Positions 36,005-44,903 of a stretch of 64,000 nt of DNA are shown piece by piece (positions within the stretch are counted from its first letter, which is position 1; every line of letters starts with the position of its first letter). Source of the stretch: Bacillus sp. FJAT-28004 (GTDB taxonomy: Bacteria; Bacillota; Bacilli; Paenibacillales; Paenibacillaceae); contig NZ_LGHP01000001.1 in NCBI RefSeq assembly GCF_001280845.1, positions 3,622,418-3,686,417 of the forward strand. The letters run 5' to 3'. The notes beneath the pieces were generated by a model, which was not told the DNA's origin, made no database searches, and saw only the letters and a list, made by a program, of their open reading frames with translations. The position numbers and the translations under genes are program-made.

Positions 36005-36346
36005 CTAAATCTTTTTCACAAATTCCGACTTCAATTTCATAGCGCCAAAGCTATCAATTTTGCAATCAATATCATGATCGCCTTCAATTAAGCGGATGTT
36101 TTTTACTTTTGTGCCTATTTTGATAACGAGCGAGCTGCCTTTAACTTTAAGGTCTTTAATAACAGTAACAGAATCGCCATCGTTCAACACATTTCCATTC
36201 GCATCTTTGATTATTCTTTTATCTTCATCGTTATCGGATTCTGATTGTAAGCTCCACTCATGACTGCATTCTGGACAGATCAGCAGACTGCCATCCTCGT
36301 ACGTGTATTCAGAATTGCATTCCGGGCAATTTGGCAAACTAGACAT
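36005..36346 (-). CDS. yjdM: YjdM/PhnA-like zinc-ribbon protein
   Basis: Small protein with an N-terminal zinc ribbon, [21 protein letters not shown] (Cys7, Cys10, Cys24, Cys27), and an SH3-like C-terminal domain with [13 protein letters not shown] and [12 protein letters not shown]. The length of 113 is exact for YjdM/PhnA. Despite the old name it is not part of phosphonate C-P lyase; its role is unknown. ATG 36346 follows GGAGG with eight bases between. Confidence 0.9.
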   Translation of the reverse strand: MSSLPNCPECNSEYTYEDGSLLICPECSHEWSLQSESDNDEDKRIIKDANGNVLNDGDSVTVIKDLKVKGSSLVIKIGTKVKNIRLIEGDHDIDCKIDSFGAMKLKSEFVKKI

Positions 36347-36445
36347 AATTTCATGTCCTCCATTCCTTATTGTACATTCAAGCTCTCCTTGAAGTTGCCT
36401 TACAAGTATATGGGATATTGTCCAATCAATCCACTAGATTAAATA

Positions 36446-36476
36446 CAGCCCTAGCTACTAAGCGAAGCTAGGGCTG
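36446..36476 (-). terminator. terminator of the dioxygenase gene
   Basis: Perfect 11-bp stem CAGCCCTAGCT/AGCTAGGGCTG with a nine-base loop; the tail TATTT lies on the minus-strand side. Confidence 0.75.
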
Positions 36477-36497
36477 TTTGCAACCGTATCAACAATA

Positions 36498-37475
36498 TTA
36501 TTCTTTAATAAATTCCTTCGTACTGCGTACCGTATCAATCGGGCGAACTAATTTTTCGATTTCTTCACGTTTAGGCTCTAGGAAAGGAGGCAGCGATAAT
36601 TTTTCACCAAGCGTCTCATAAGGCTCATCTCCCATAAAACCTGGACCATCCGTTGCAAATTCGAATAAAATTTGCGGAGCCACTCTAGCGTACAACGATT
36701 CGAAAAAGTGACGGTTCACATAGCCAGAAGACGGCAATCTGAAACTCTCTAGACGCTCGATCCATTCATTCAATACGCCGCGGTCCTCAACACGGAATGC
36801 CACGTGGTGAACGGTGCCGAAGCCTTGATGCGCTTGTGGAAGCACAGCATTGTATTCCACAATAACTTGAGCTCCATTTCCGCCTTCACCAACCTCAAAT
36901 AGATGGAATGAGCCGTCTTGATCAATCTCTTTGAACAACAGTACTTTTTCCAGCATCGTTTTGAAGTTCTCGAAATTAGAAATGCGAATGAAAATTGGCC
37001 CTAGACCCGTAATCGCGTGCTCTAACGGAATTGGTCCTTTTTCCCAAGGCACCCCTGAAGCTACCCCTTTATTATTTTCATCCGAAATCAATTGATAGTG
37101 TTGGTCATCAAAGTCAACGAACGAAAGTGACTTCTTGTCAAACAGCTCTTGAATACCGGTATGCTTGACATCTAGACGGTTGAATCGCTCTACCCAGTAT
37201 TGCAGAGCCGCATCATTCGGAATTCGGAATGAAGTTTTTGATATTTCATTCGTCCCATGCACGCCCTTCGGAATATGTGGAAAATCGAAAAATGTCATGT
37301 CAGTGCCTGCGTTGCCTTTATCATCTGCAAAAAACAAATGATACGTTTGAATATCGTCTTGATTCACTGTTTTCTTAACTAAACGCATACCTAACACATT
37401 AGTAAAAAAGTCATAGTTGCGTTCTGCGCTGCTTGTAATCGCCGTAACATGATGGATACCTTTTAATTGATTCAT
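36498..37475 (-). CDS. ring-cleaving dioxygenase, VOC family (MhqO-like)
   Basis: Two glyoxalase/VOC modules. The first starts GIHHVTAITSSAERNYDFF with a metal His, the second contains FGTVHHVAFRVED, and the third ligand Glu lies in ILFEFATDGPGF. This is the MhqA/MhqO/YkcA pattern of hydroquinone-responsive extradiol-type enzymes. ATG 37475 is used because GGAGG falls inside the longer frame from 37490. The upstream dyad resembles an MhqR operator, supporting quinone-stress control. The actual substrate is untested. Confidence 0.87.
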   Translation of the reverse strand: MNQLKGIHHVTAITSSAERNYDFFTNVLGMRLVKKTVNQDDIQTYHLFFADDKGNAGTDMTFFDFPHIPKGVHGTNEISKTSFRIPNDAALQYWVERFNRLDVKHTGIQELFDKKSLSFVDFDDQHYQLISDENNKGVASGVPWEKGPIPLEHAITGLGPIFIRISNFENFKTMLEKVLLFKEIDQDGSFHLFEVGEGGNGAQVIVEYNAVLPQAHQGFGTVHHVAFRVEDRGVLNEWIERLESFRLPSSGYVNRHFFESLYARVAPQILFEFATDGPGFMGDEPYETLGEKLSLPPFLEPKREEIEKLVRPIDTVRSTKEFIKE

Positions 37476-37540
37476 TATATATTCCTCCATTCAATTTTAG
37501 CTTTCCCGTGGTACATGAATAAAAATCATCTTCTAAAACA

Positions 37541-37573
37541 ATCTTTAATTTAATTATCTTTAATTTAAGATAA
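37541..37573 (-). promoter_or_regulatory. MhqR-like operator with duplicated half
   Basis: TTATCTT-taattt-AAGATAA (37554-37573) is a clean dyad resembling the Bacillus MhqR box (ATCTcgaattcgAGAT). A 13-bp direct repeat ATCTTTAATTTAA occurs at 37541 and 37556. It lies 66-98 bp upstream of the dioxygenase start. Confidence 0.6.
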
Positions 37574-37683
37574 ATATAACAGGTTTACTTTTCGCTGTCA
37601 ACATGTCCGCATACACAGGAAACAAAAAAACAATAAGCCTCGTCCTCATGACTGTGCTCATTGCTTTGTTTTCGTAATTGTAT

Positions 37684-38040
37684 CTATCTAAAGTATACTT
37701 TTTCTACATTGTACTTCGCTCTGTATTTGTTAATAAGGTAAGTTTCGTAGATCTCCCGATCAACAGAATCCTCATTGACATAAACCTCAATTTTAGTAAC
37801 CTCATTGCGATGATTCTTCATGACGGATACTGAATCCTCAAAATGTTTTTTGATTCGAGGTCTTAGTTTCCGCGCCTTACCGACAAACAGCAGCTCGTCC
37901 TTATCGTTGTAAAACATAAAAAAGCCACCATGTTCCCTCGTAATCAGGTGAAAATCAGTAAAGCCATAAATATTGCTCAGCTGGGGATTAACCTGCTTGG
38001 TAATGGTCACGTCCGGTGCCGGAATCGTTATGTTTATCAT
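37684..38040 (-). CDS. GIY-YIG domain protein (UvrC N-terminus-like)
   Basis: Single-domain GIY-YIG nuclease fold: GFFMFYNDKDELLFVGKARK (GIY and YIG strands, here GFF and FVG) and LRPRIKKHF with the conserved Arg, then a Glu in REIYETYLINKYRAKYN. The length of 118 fits stand-alone UvrC-like proteins of bacilli such as YurQ. The first Tyr is replaced by Phe, so nuclease activity is uncertain. ATG follows GAGAGGAAG. Confidence 0.82.
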   Translation of the reverse strand: MINITIPAPDVTITKQVNPQLSNIYGFTDFHLITREHGGFFMFYNDKDELLFVGKARKLRPRIKKHFEDSVSVMKNHRNEVTKIEVYVNEDSVDREIYETYLINKYRAKYNVEKVYFR

Positions 38041-38119
38041 AATGGTTCACTTCCTCTCTGCGTATAGGTCTATATACTATCACAAAACCCCAAATGAAAA
38101 CCATTGGCACGGTAAATAA

Positions 38120-38137
38120 CCTATTTACCAAAATAGG
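38120..38137. promoter_or_regulatory. perfect dyad between the GIY-YIG gene and the next plus gene
   Basis: CCTATTT-acca-AAATAGG, 24 bp upstream of a TATAAT (38161-38166). A second short dyad AGGTG-aa-CACCT is at 38281-38292. Protein unknown. Confidence 0.4.
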
Positions 38138-38312
38138 ATATCTGCTGACGTTCAACAGGTTATAATGACTGTTTTAACTTCTTGTAGGCTAACCCAGATC
38201 AGCCATTGTTATTCTCTCTGCTTATTAGCGCTATCGTGCATTAGCCCAAACGAATATGACCTCCATTGCATATTCTTATTAGGTGAACACCTATATTAAG
38301 GAGGAAACACAT

Positions 38313-39041
38313 ATGTTCTATTCGATTCCTTGGATATCAGAACCACGGCATCAACCCTCGTTCTATACAAGAAATGCCATTCATCCAGGGACTTATCCTT
38401 ATAACTCTTACACATGGCAGACGAATTATATCCCCTATAGGCAAACACCTGCACCGTTCTTTAGAATGGAAAGGGGTATCGTACAAGGTAATACATGTAT
38501 AAGTAAAGCTGTAGTAGAATTAAACCAGACTTTCCGAACGCTCTGGGAGCAACACGTCGCTTGGACGAGGATGCTTATTATTAGTATTGCAGAAGAATTG
38601 CCTGACTTGGCTCTAGTTACCGAACGTCTGCTCCGAAATCCTACGGATATGGCCGCCGTGTTTAGACATTATTACGGGGATGCAGTAGCTTCTCAGTTTG
38701 ACAGCTTAATGAGAGAACATCTTGTTTTGGCTGCCCAACTCGTTAAAGCTGCGAAGGCCGGCAACAACCAAGCAGCTGCGGAAGCGGAGAAGAAATGGTA
38801 CGCCAATGCAGATGAAATCGCTGGTTTTTTGAACAGTATCAATCCCAACTGGCCAAAGTCAGTCTTGCAGAACATGCTGTATGAGCATCTGCGAATGACC
38901 AAAGATGAAGCCGTATTTCGGTTATCCAAAAAATATAAATCCGACATCGAGGCCTTTGATCAAATTGAGAAGCAGGCATTGGAAATGGCAGATGCATTTA
39001 CAGCTGGCATCGTTGCGCAATTCCCCAATGCTTTTCAATAA
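38313..39041 (+). CDS. conserved hypothetical protein, helical domain
   Basis: Residues 1-60 are aromatic- and Pro-rich and look unstructured. Residues 65-240 form an all-helical domain with LWEQHVAWTRMLIISIAEELPD, RLLRNPTDMAAVFRHYYGD, and AEAEKKWYANADEIAGFLNSINPNWP in sequence. I recognise this domain as common and uncharacterised in Paenibacillus-type genomes. ATG 38313 follows AAGGAGG, so the GTG at 38283 is rejected. No signal peptide or membrane segment. Function unknown. Confidence 0.7.
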   Translation: MFYSIPWISEPRHQPSFYTRNAIHPGTYPYNSYTWQTNYIPYRQTPAPFFRMERGIVQGNTCISKAVVELNQTFRTLWEQHVAWTRMLIISIAEELPDLALVTERLLRNPTDMAAVFRHYYGDAVASQFDSLMREHLVLAAQLVKAAKAGNNQAAAEAEKKWYANADEIAGFLNSINPNWPKSVLQNMLYEHLRMTKDEAVFRLSKKYKSDIEAFDQIEKQALEMADAFTAGIVAQFPNAFQ

Positions 39042-39084
39042 ATTTCAGTATGCGAATATAAGCTAGCTTCTTAGTTGTTTAAAA

Positions 39085-39116
39085 TGAAAGGGCACCCACT
39101 TGGGTGCCTTTTTTTC
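39085..39116 (+). terminator. terminator of the hypothetical gene
   Basis: GGCACCC-actt-GGGTGCC followed by seven T. Nearly the same GGGCACCC hairpin closes genes at 40877 and 51592. Confidence 0.92.
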
Positions 39117-39166
39117 TTCAAAACAATAGTCATCAAAGAAGTAGTAACGATCTTTTCATTTCATAT

Positions 39167-39958
39167 TTACAAAAGTACACGTGGACGCAGCATCCGTTCC
39201 ACGATACGAAGCATTTGTTTACTTGTTAAAAAACGAGATGCTTGAGCTGTTATGAAATTTTTGAACCCGGCAACAGCATAAGGCCGACCAGCCTCTAATG
39301 AGCGAAGCGCCACTTGTACAACATTTTCTGGCGTATCACGCTTTCCGACCGAAGCCTCCTCAGCTCCCACAACGCTAAAGAATGGGGTTTCCGTTGAACC
39401 TGGACATAGAGCAAGAAATTGGACACCGCGTTTGCGGTTTTCTTCCCAAAGCGACTGTGTAAACGACAATACAAATGCTTTAGTCGCTCCGTACACTGCC
39501 ATATATGGATCCGGTTGAAATGCTGCCGTAGAAGCTACATTAATGACTATACCGCTCTGTTTCTTCAGAATATCCGGTAAAAATAAATGAGTGAGATCCA
39601 CAACCGCAAGTACGTTGAGCATAACTTCTTCATGCACTCGGTCTCTGGATAATTGATCAAATAATCCATGACTAGCGAACCCCGCATTATTAATTAATAT
39701 ATCTACACTAAGACCACGTTTTAAGCATTCTTGATATAGTTTGGCGGGAGAGCCTTCTCTAGATAGATCTGAGACGATAACTTCCGTTTGAATGCCATGT
39801 TTCTTACTTAGTTTCTCAGCTAAAGCAACGAGCTTAGATTCCGAGCGTGCGGTTAAGATCAAATGGCTTCCCTTAGCAGCCAATTCATGCGCAAACGCTT
39901 CTCCTATACCCGAAGAAGCACCTGTAATCAGTGCCCACTTGTTTTGTACCTGTTTCAT
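39167..39958 (-). CDS. SDR oxidoreductase (DltE/YqjQ-like)
   Basis: Classical short-chain dehydrogenase. The nucleotide motif is TGASSGIGEAFA, with NNAGFASHG, INVASTAAFQPDP and the active-site YGATKAF (Tyr, Lys). The C-terminal extension LEAGRPYAVAGFKNF suits the subclass with a membrane-near tail. ATG 39958 is preferred over 40000, as GAGAGGGTTGAG lies just upstream. It is divergent from a TetR gene, its probable regulator. Confidence 0.88.
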   Translation of the reverse strand: MKQVQNKWALITGASSGIGEAFAHELAAKGSHLILTARSESKLVALAEKLSKKHGIQTEVIVSDLSREGSPAKLYQECLKRGLSVDILINNAGFASHGLFDQLSRDRVHEEVMLNVLAVVDLTHLFLPDILKKQSGIVINVASTAAFQPDPYMAVYGATKAFVLSFTQSLWEENRKRGVQFLALCPGSTETPFFSVVGAEEASVGKRDTPENVVQVALRSLEAGRPYAVAGFKNFITAQASRFLTSKQMLRIVERMLRPRVLL

Positions 39959-40008
39959 CGTCTCAACCCTCTCGGATATGTAGTTTTTATGTAGAAACAT
40001 TGTTTCCT

Positions 40009-40020
40009 AATGAAATCATT
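40009..40020. promoter_or_regulatory. short dyad in the SDR/TetR divergent promoter
   Basis: AATGA-aa-TCATT, a possible TetR-type operator; short enough to be chance. Confidence 0.25.
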
Positions 40021-40180
40021 GTATTTAAATGCGCATCTAATGTCAACTTATTGATTAATAAAACCTTTTGATGGTACAGTAATGCCTAGTTTAGGTTGGT
40101 GTTCTGATATTGAAAATAGTAAAATGAAGGTCAGGAAATAACATGTCTCGAAAAAACTAAAGGTCTGAGGGTGAAGTTAG

Positions 40181-40831
40181 ATGAACAATCCTTCCGATAT
40201 GCCTTTCACAGATAATCGTGCTGTAAAAACCTATCAGGAAACAAGACTGCAGCATACCGAGAACTTAAGGCAAAACGTGGTTGAGGCAGCTGCAAGGATT
40301 TTGCAGGAACAAGGCCCAGAAGCGGTTACGGTTCGCCGAGTTGCCGAGAAAATGGAATGTTCCACAAAAATTATTTATAACTTATTTAATAACAAGGAAG
40401 GTTTGGCTAAACAATTATTTTTGGAAGGCTGCAAGCTGTTAGCCAAATCCTTTGAAGCGGTGCCAAAACAAGCAGATTTGGAAAACTATCTTCGTGGTTT
40501 GAGTGAAGCTTATTGGAGCTTTGGACAAACCTATACAAGCTACTATATGCTGATGTTTGGTGGTGCATTTAGTGAATTTAAACCGGAAGAGGAGAGCCTT
40601 AAAGCGACAATAACAGCTTTACAACAAGTAATAAATACGATCGCAGCAGCAATTGAGCAAGGATTAATTGCCGAAAAAGACCCGATACTTGTCGTTCATG
40701 TTGTTTGGGCATCACTGCATGGTGTCATTCACCTTCACTTAGGCGGTCATATTGAGAGTGAGGCATTAGCGAAAACGTTATATGACAGGACTGTATCCAA
40801 TTTAATTCAGACATTCTTTTTTGAGCGTTAG
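40181..40831 (+). CDS. TetR-family regulator
   Basis: HTH about residues 25-75 with AARILQEQGPEAVTVRRVA and CSTKIIYNLFNNKEGLAKQL. The C-terminal region with IEQGLIAEKDPILVVHVVWA is a TetR ligand domain of the WHG type. RBS is weak. Divergent from the SDR at 39167-39958, whose expression it likely controls. Confidence 0.9.
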   Translation: MNNPSDMPFTDNRAVKTYQETRLQHTENLRQNVVEAAARILQEQGPEAVTVRRVAEKMECSTKIIYNLFNNKEGLAKQLFLEGCKLLAKSFEAVPKQADLENYLRGLSEAYWSFGQTYTSYYMLMFGGAFSEFKPEEESLKATITALQQVINTIAAAIEQGLIAEKDPILVVHVVWASLHGVIHLHLGGHIESEALAKTLYDRTVSNLIQTFFFER

Positions 40832-40876
40832 TTAATGGAATGACCCCTCTCTTTTTCCCAAGTCTCGGCAAAATTT

Positions 40877-40900
40877 AAGGGCACCCGCTGGGGTGCCCTT
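40877..40900. terminator. bidirectional terminator
   Basis: AAGGGCACCC-gctg-GGGTGCCCTT between convergent tetR and SDR genes. Confidence 0.85.
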
Positions 40901-40910
40901 TGCTTGTATA

Positions 40911-41666
40911 CTATTTCGCAGTAGCTCCGCCATCAAGGATGAATTCCGCTCCCGTTGAAAAAGAGGATTCATCAGATGCCAGAAAGACAACTAAATTCGC
41001 GACTTCTTCTACCGTGCCAAAACGCCCTAATGGCGCCATGATTTGGGCTAACTCTGATTCAGGCAGCTTAGCTTTGTCAACAGCATAGGCTCCCATCGCC
41101 GTATTAATATAGGCTGGATGTATCGAATTGACCCGGACATTAGCCGGTGCATATTCAACAGCTGCATCCTTAGTCATAATTCGTACTGCGCCCTTGCTGG
41201 CACCATACGCAATATGACCTGCAGCCCCTTTTAGACCTGCAACGGAGGAAGCATTAATAACCGACCCGCTGCCTTTCTTCGCCATAAGCGGCATGACATG
41301 TTTCATCCCAAGAAATACACTGGTGACATTGATGCTCATCATGCGATTAAATTCATCTAATGTCGTTTCTGCGAGAGGTTTAATGAAATAGATACCTGCA
41401 TTATTAAATAAAATGTCAATTTGTCCGTATGATGATAAGGAAGCGTCAACGACCTGTTTCCAGCTATCTTCATTACTGACATCATGGTGTAATGCGATAG
41501 CTTCACCGCCGGATTGTTGAATTTCGGCAGCGGTCTTTTTAACATTTTCCAGATTGATATCCGTTACGACAACTTTGGCACCTTCATTCGCAAATCTAAG
41601 CGCCGTTGTCTTTCCTATACCTGTACCTGCGCCCGTAATGAGAGCAATTTTGCCTTGTAGTCTCAT
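40911..41666 (-). CDS. SDR oxidoreductase, glucose-1-dehydrogenase/FabG-like
   Basis: Classical SDR of 251 residues: [39 protein letters not shown] active site, and the end [15 protein letters not shown]. It lies 60 bp behind a second SDR on the same strand, 56 percent alike by eye in motif order, so a two-gene unit is likely. The divergent LysR gene upstream may control both. Substrate unknown. Confidence 0.9.
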   Translation of the reverse strand: MRLQGKIALITGAGTGIGKTTALRFANEGAKVVVTDINLENVKKTAAEIQQSGGEAIALHHDVSNEDSWKQVVDASLSSYGQIDILFNNAGIYFIKPLAETTLDEFNRMMSINVTSVFLGMKHVMPLMAKKGSGSVINASSVAGLKGAAGHIAYGASKGAVRIMTKDAAVEYAPANVRVNSIHPAYINTAMGAYAVDKAKLPESELAQIMAPLGRFGTVEEVANLVVFLASDESSFSTGAEFILDGGATAK

Positions 41667-41726
41667 GGTTGATACTTCCTTTCGGGTTTGTCGTCCAAAT
41701 TAGATCAAGGTGATTGAAGTACAAAA

Positions 41727-42470
41727 TCAGACAGCTGTGTAGCCGCCATCCACTAGAAGGCTTGTACCTGTTATAAAAGAAGCGTCATCGCTGGCAAGGA
41801 ACAGAACGGCTTTACCGACTTCTTCTGGCCTGCCTAGACGTTTCATCGGGTGCAAATCGATAAGGTGCTGCGTAATCGCCTCACTCCGACCTTGGATGAG
41901 TGGCGTATCAATGTATCCCGGACATATAGCGTTAACTCGAATTCCTTTTGTGGCATAGTCTGCACTCAGCGACTGGGTTAAAAGCTTAACGCCGCCTTTA
42001 GCAGAAGCGTATGCGGTAACATTTGCTTTGCCAACGTGGCTATGGATGGAGCCGCAATTTACGATGGAACCTCCTGTGCCTTGTGCAAGCATTTGCTTAA
42101 TCGCATATTTATCACAGAGAAATACACCTGTTAGATTGATATCAATGGTTCTTTTCCATGCTTCCGCACTTAATAGATCAGCGGGTCCGTCTTTAGCAAT
42201 ACCTGCATTGGCAAACAGAATATCCAGCTTGCCATATTTGTTTACCGTCTGGGATACCATATGAATAACGTCTTCCTCGTTAGCCACGTCCGTTTTTACA
42301 AACAAGGTGTCAAAGCCCTCCGCATTCAACTGATCTGAAACCGCCTGCCCCTGATCAGAAAAATCCGCGATGACCACTTTAGCGCCTTCTTCGGCAAATA
42401 AGCGGACGGTTACTTCACCAATACCACTTGCACCACCTGTAACAATAGCCACTTTATCTTGGAATCTCAT
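41727..42470 (-). CDS. SDR oxidoreductase, FabG-like
   Basis: Classical SDR: TGGASGIGEVTV, ANAGIAKDGPADL, NCGSIHSHVGK, YASAKGG active site, ITGTSLLVDGGYTAV at the end. The active-site Ser lies in the SIHS segment. ATG 42470 is used because AGAAGGGGTG precedes it; the longer frame to 42545 starts with unrelated Arg-rich sequence. First gene of the SDR pair, divergent from LysR. Confidence 0.9.
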   Translation of the reverse strand: MRFQDKVAIVTGGASGIGEVTVRLFAEEGAKVVIADFSDQGQAVSDQLNAEGFDTLFVKTDVANEEDVIHMVSQTVNKYGKLDILFANAGIAKDGPADLLSAEAWKRTIDINLTGVFLCDKYAIKQMLAQGTGGSIVNCGSIHSHVGKANVTAYASAKGGVKLLTQSLSADYATKGIRVNAICPGYIDTPLIQGRSEAITQHLIDLHPMKRLGRPEEVGKAVLFLASDDASFITGTSLLVDGGYTAV

Positions 42471-42668
42471 GGTTTCTACACCCCTTCTCATCTTTCGAGC
42501 CCCTAAACGGTCTCGATTACGTTGTCCAAAATCCGCCAATCTCACTCTTACTTAATAAGAACAAGTATCTGTACCCTGATTTCATATTATCACTGTTTTA
42601 AGTTAAGATATATTTAAACATATTGAATAATGATTAAGATAAACTGAATTAAAGGAGAATCATCGTCC

Positions 42669-43577
42669 ATGAATATTGAAAAGCTGGAGTATCTTGTTGA
42701 GGTAGTGAAGACGGGGTCTATTTCAGGTGCTGCTCAAAATTTACATGTCACCGTATCAGCTATTAGTCAGGCGATATCAAGCTTAGAATCGGAATGGGGC
42801 GTTGTTATCCTCAAGCGATCTCGGTCAGGAGCAGTTCCAACGGCTGAAGGAATTGTAATTATTAAGAAGGTGTATGAAGTACTTAACAAGTACAAAGAGC
42901 TAATGGAAACTACACAAGGTTATTCCAATTCCATTCAAGGAAACTTGCGGTTCGCTACTATTCCTGGGCACGCATTTTTAATCGAGAATGCCGTTATGGA
43001 TTTCAAAAAGGATTATCCACAAGTAAGAATGGAAATTTTCGAGAAAGGCTCCCAAGAAATTATTGATGACATCCTACATAATCGCGCCGACTTGGGCTTT
43101 ATTATATTGTTTGAGAATCGAATCGTTGAGAATATGGGGCTCTCCATTGAACGATTGATGAGCGTAAAGATGGTTGCAGCAGTCAGCAAACAATCTCCGT
43201 TAGCGCTTAACAAAACGATTACACCCGAGGAGATCATGCAGCAGACGGTTGTCTTGTACAACGATGATTATGTCAAATGGTTTATGGATGACTTTCAAGC
43301 CAAATTTGGTCCTGTTGATATTTTGTTTACGACAAATAACCCGAACTCGATCGGTAGAGCCCTTAAAAATCATCATGCCGTAACAATTGGTCTTGATTAT
43401 TCTTTTGCAAGTGAATTACCTATAATTCGTAATGAATCGGTCATTTTGGAAATCGATTTAACAGGCCAAAGCCCTGTGTATTTGGGTCTTATTCAGCCAG
43501 AAGGACATCATTCCACTCCGATATCTAAGAGCTTCATAACTCGGCTAAAACATGATCTAGCGGAGTGCAAAAGCTAA
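42669..43577 (+). CDS. LysR-family regulator
   Basis: HTH with LEYLVEVVKTGSISGAAQNL and VTVSAISQAISSLESEWG, then a substrate-binding domain (about 90-300). RBS AAAGGAGA precedes ATG 42669. It is divergent from the two SDR genes across 198 bp of AT-rich DNA, their likely promoter region. Effector unknown. Confidence 0.92.
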   Translation: MNIEKLEYLVEVVKTGSISGAAQNLHVTVSAISQAISSLESEWGVVILKRSRSGAVPTAEGIVIIKKVYEVLNKYKELMETTQGYSNSIQGNLRFATIPGHAFLIENAVMDFKKDYPQVRMEIFEKGSQEIIDDILHNRADLGFIILFENRIVENMGLSIERLMSVKMVAAVSKQSPLALNKTITPEEIMQQTVVLYNDDYVKWFMDDFQAKFGPVDILFTTNNPNSIGRALKNHHAVTIGLDYSFASELPIIRNESVILEIDLTGQSPVYLGLIQPEGHHSTPISKSFITRLKHDLAECKS

Positions 43578-43583
43578 CACGGC

Positions 43584-44903
43584 TTAGCCATTCGTTAACA
43601 ATTCCCGCAAATAAGGACTCATGAACAAATCATTGGGATCCATCTGCTTTCTGATTTCTGCGAACTCCTGCCACTGGGGATAGCGCTTCACGAGATTAGC
43701 TGCCTTGAGCGTATGCATTTTTCCCCAATGGGGTCTGCCTTCATAACGAAGAAATATTTGCTCCATCACTTCAAAATAACGTTTATAGGGCATTCCTTTA
43801 TACATATGGACTGCAATATAAGCAGAATCGCGGCCATAGGCAGGACTAAGCCAAATATCATCAGCCGCCACATATCGACACTCAATCGGAAAATGAACAT
43901 GGAATCGCTCACGCTCCATTGCCTCTCGCATTTCACGAATTACAGATGTCATTGCTTCTTTCGGCAAGCTGTATTCCATTTCATTAAAACGAACGGTTCT
44001 TTCTGTCGCAAATATTCGGTGGCTAAAATTCGCTTTCGTCATAACGGGTACACTTGATGCGCTTAGCCTGCTAATGGTCGCACTTGCTGTGGGAATGATT
44101 TTGCAAAACCCTGATAATAGGCCAAATAACGTGTTTTCAATCAGTTTCTCATTCACATATTCAAGTACTTTATTCGTGGGTATGGGATCATCCGCTTCGT
44201 TCATCAGTTTTACCTGACAAGTCTCCGCATACGGGAACCAAAAAAACTCAAAATGTCGGTTCTCCTTTATAAAATGTGGCAAGCTCGTCAAGCAATCCGT
44301 CAAAGCCATACGTTTGCTCTCATAGGAGAGGACATAAGCTTTTCTTAAACGAAGCTTTACCTGAACAATAATGCCTAATGTGCCAAGTGAAACCTGCAAT
44401 GCACGAAATAGCTCAGGATGTGATTGCAGCGTACATTCCATCACTTCTCCTAAGCCATTTACAACTGTTATGCCAATCACCTGTGTAGCCATACTTCCTA
44501 AACGTACCCCTGATCCGTGGGTTCCCGTACTAATTGCTCCTGCTATCGACTGGACATCAATATCGCCTAGATTTTCTTGTGCCAATCCTTCTTCATGCAA
44601 CAATTCTCCTAACCGCTTCAGCTTCGTACCTGCCCAGACGACAGCCGTCTGCTGGGCTGCGTCTACGCTAACAAGTCCTTGCATTCCGTCCAAGGACATG
44701 AGCACCTGATCTGAAGCAGCCACCGCCGTGAAGGAGTGTGCTGACCCTACAACACGTAAATATTTTCCCCTCTTCAAACACTCATTACGAACGATTTCTA
44801 CTACCTCATCTATCGTCTTCGGATACCTTATAAGCTCAGGATCGGCGATCACTGACCCCGACCAATTTGTCCAGCTTTTCCGATTCTCGCTCATAGGAAG
44901 CAT
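43584..44903 (-). CDS. FAD-dependent sugar-lactone oxidase (D-arabinono-1,4-lactone oxidase family)
   Basis: VAO-type flavoprotein. The FAD domain (about 15-190) holds LRVVGSAHSFTAVA and GDIDVQSIAGAISTGTHGSG, whose GSAHS segment carries the His that can link FAD covalently in this family. The C-terminal ALO domain ends with GRPHWGKMHTLKAANL and PNDLFMSPYLREL. It probably oxidises an aldonolactone or alditol with oxygen. It overlaps the upstream PLP gene by 13 bases, so the products likely act together. Confidence 0.88.
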   Translation of the reverse strand: MLPMSENRKSWTNWSGSVIADPELIRYPKTIDEVVEIVRNECLKRGKYLRVVGSAHSFTAVAASDQVLMSLDGMQGLVSVDAAQQTAVVWAGTKLKRLGELLHEEGLAQENLGDIDVQSIAGAISTGTHGSGVRLGSMATQVIGITVVNGLGEVMECTLQSHPELFRALQVSLGTLGIIVQVKLRLRKAYVLSYESKRMALTDCLTSLPHFIKENRHFEFFWFPYAETCQVKLMNEADDPIPTNKVLEYVNEKLIENTLFGLLSGFCKIIPTASATISRLSASSVPVMTKANFSHRIFATERTVRFNEMEYSLPKEAMTSVIREMREAMERERFHVHFPIECRYVAADDIWLSPAYGRDSAYIAVHMYKGMPYKRYFEVMEQIFLRYEGRPHWGKMHTLKAANLVKRYPQWQEFAEIRKQMDPNDLFMSPYLRELLTNG

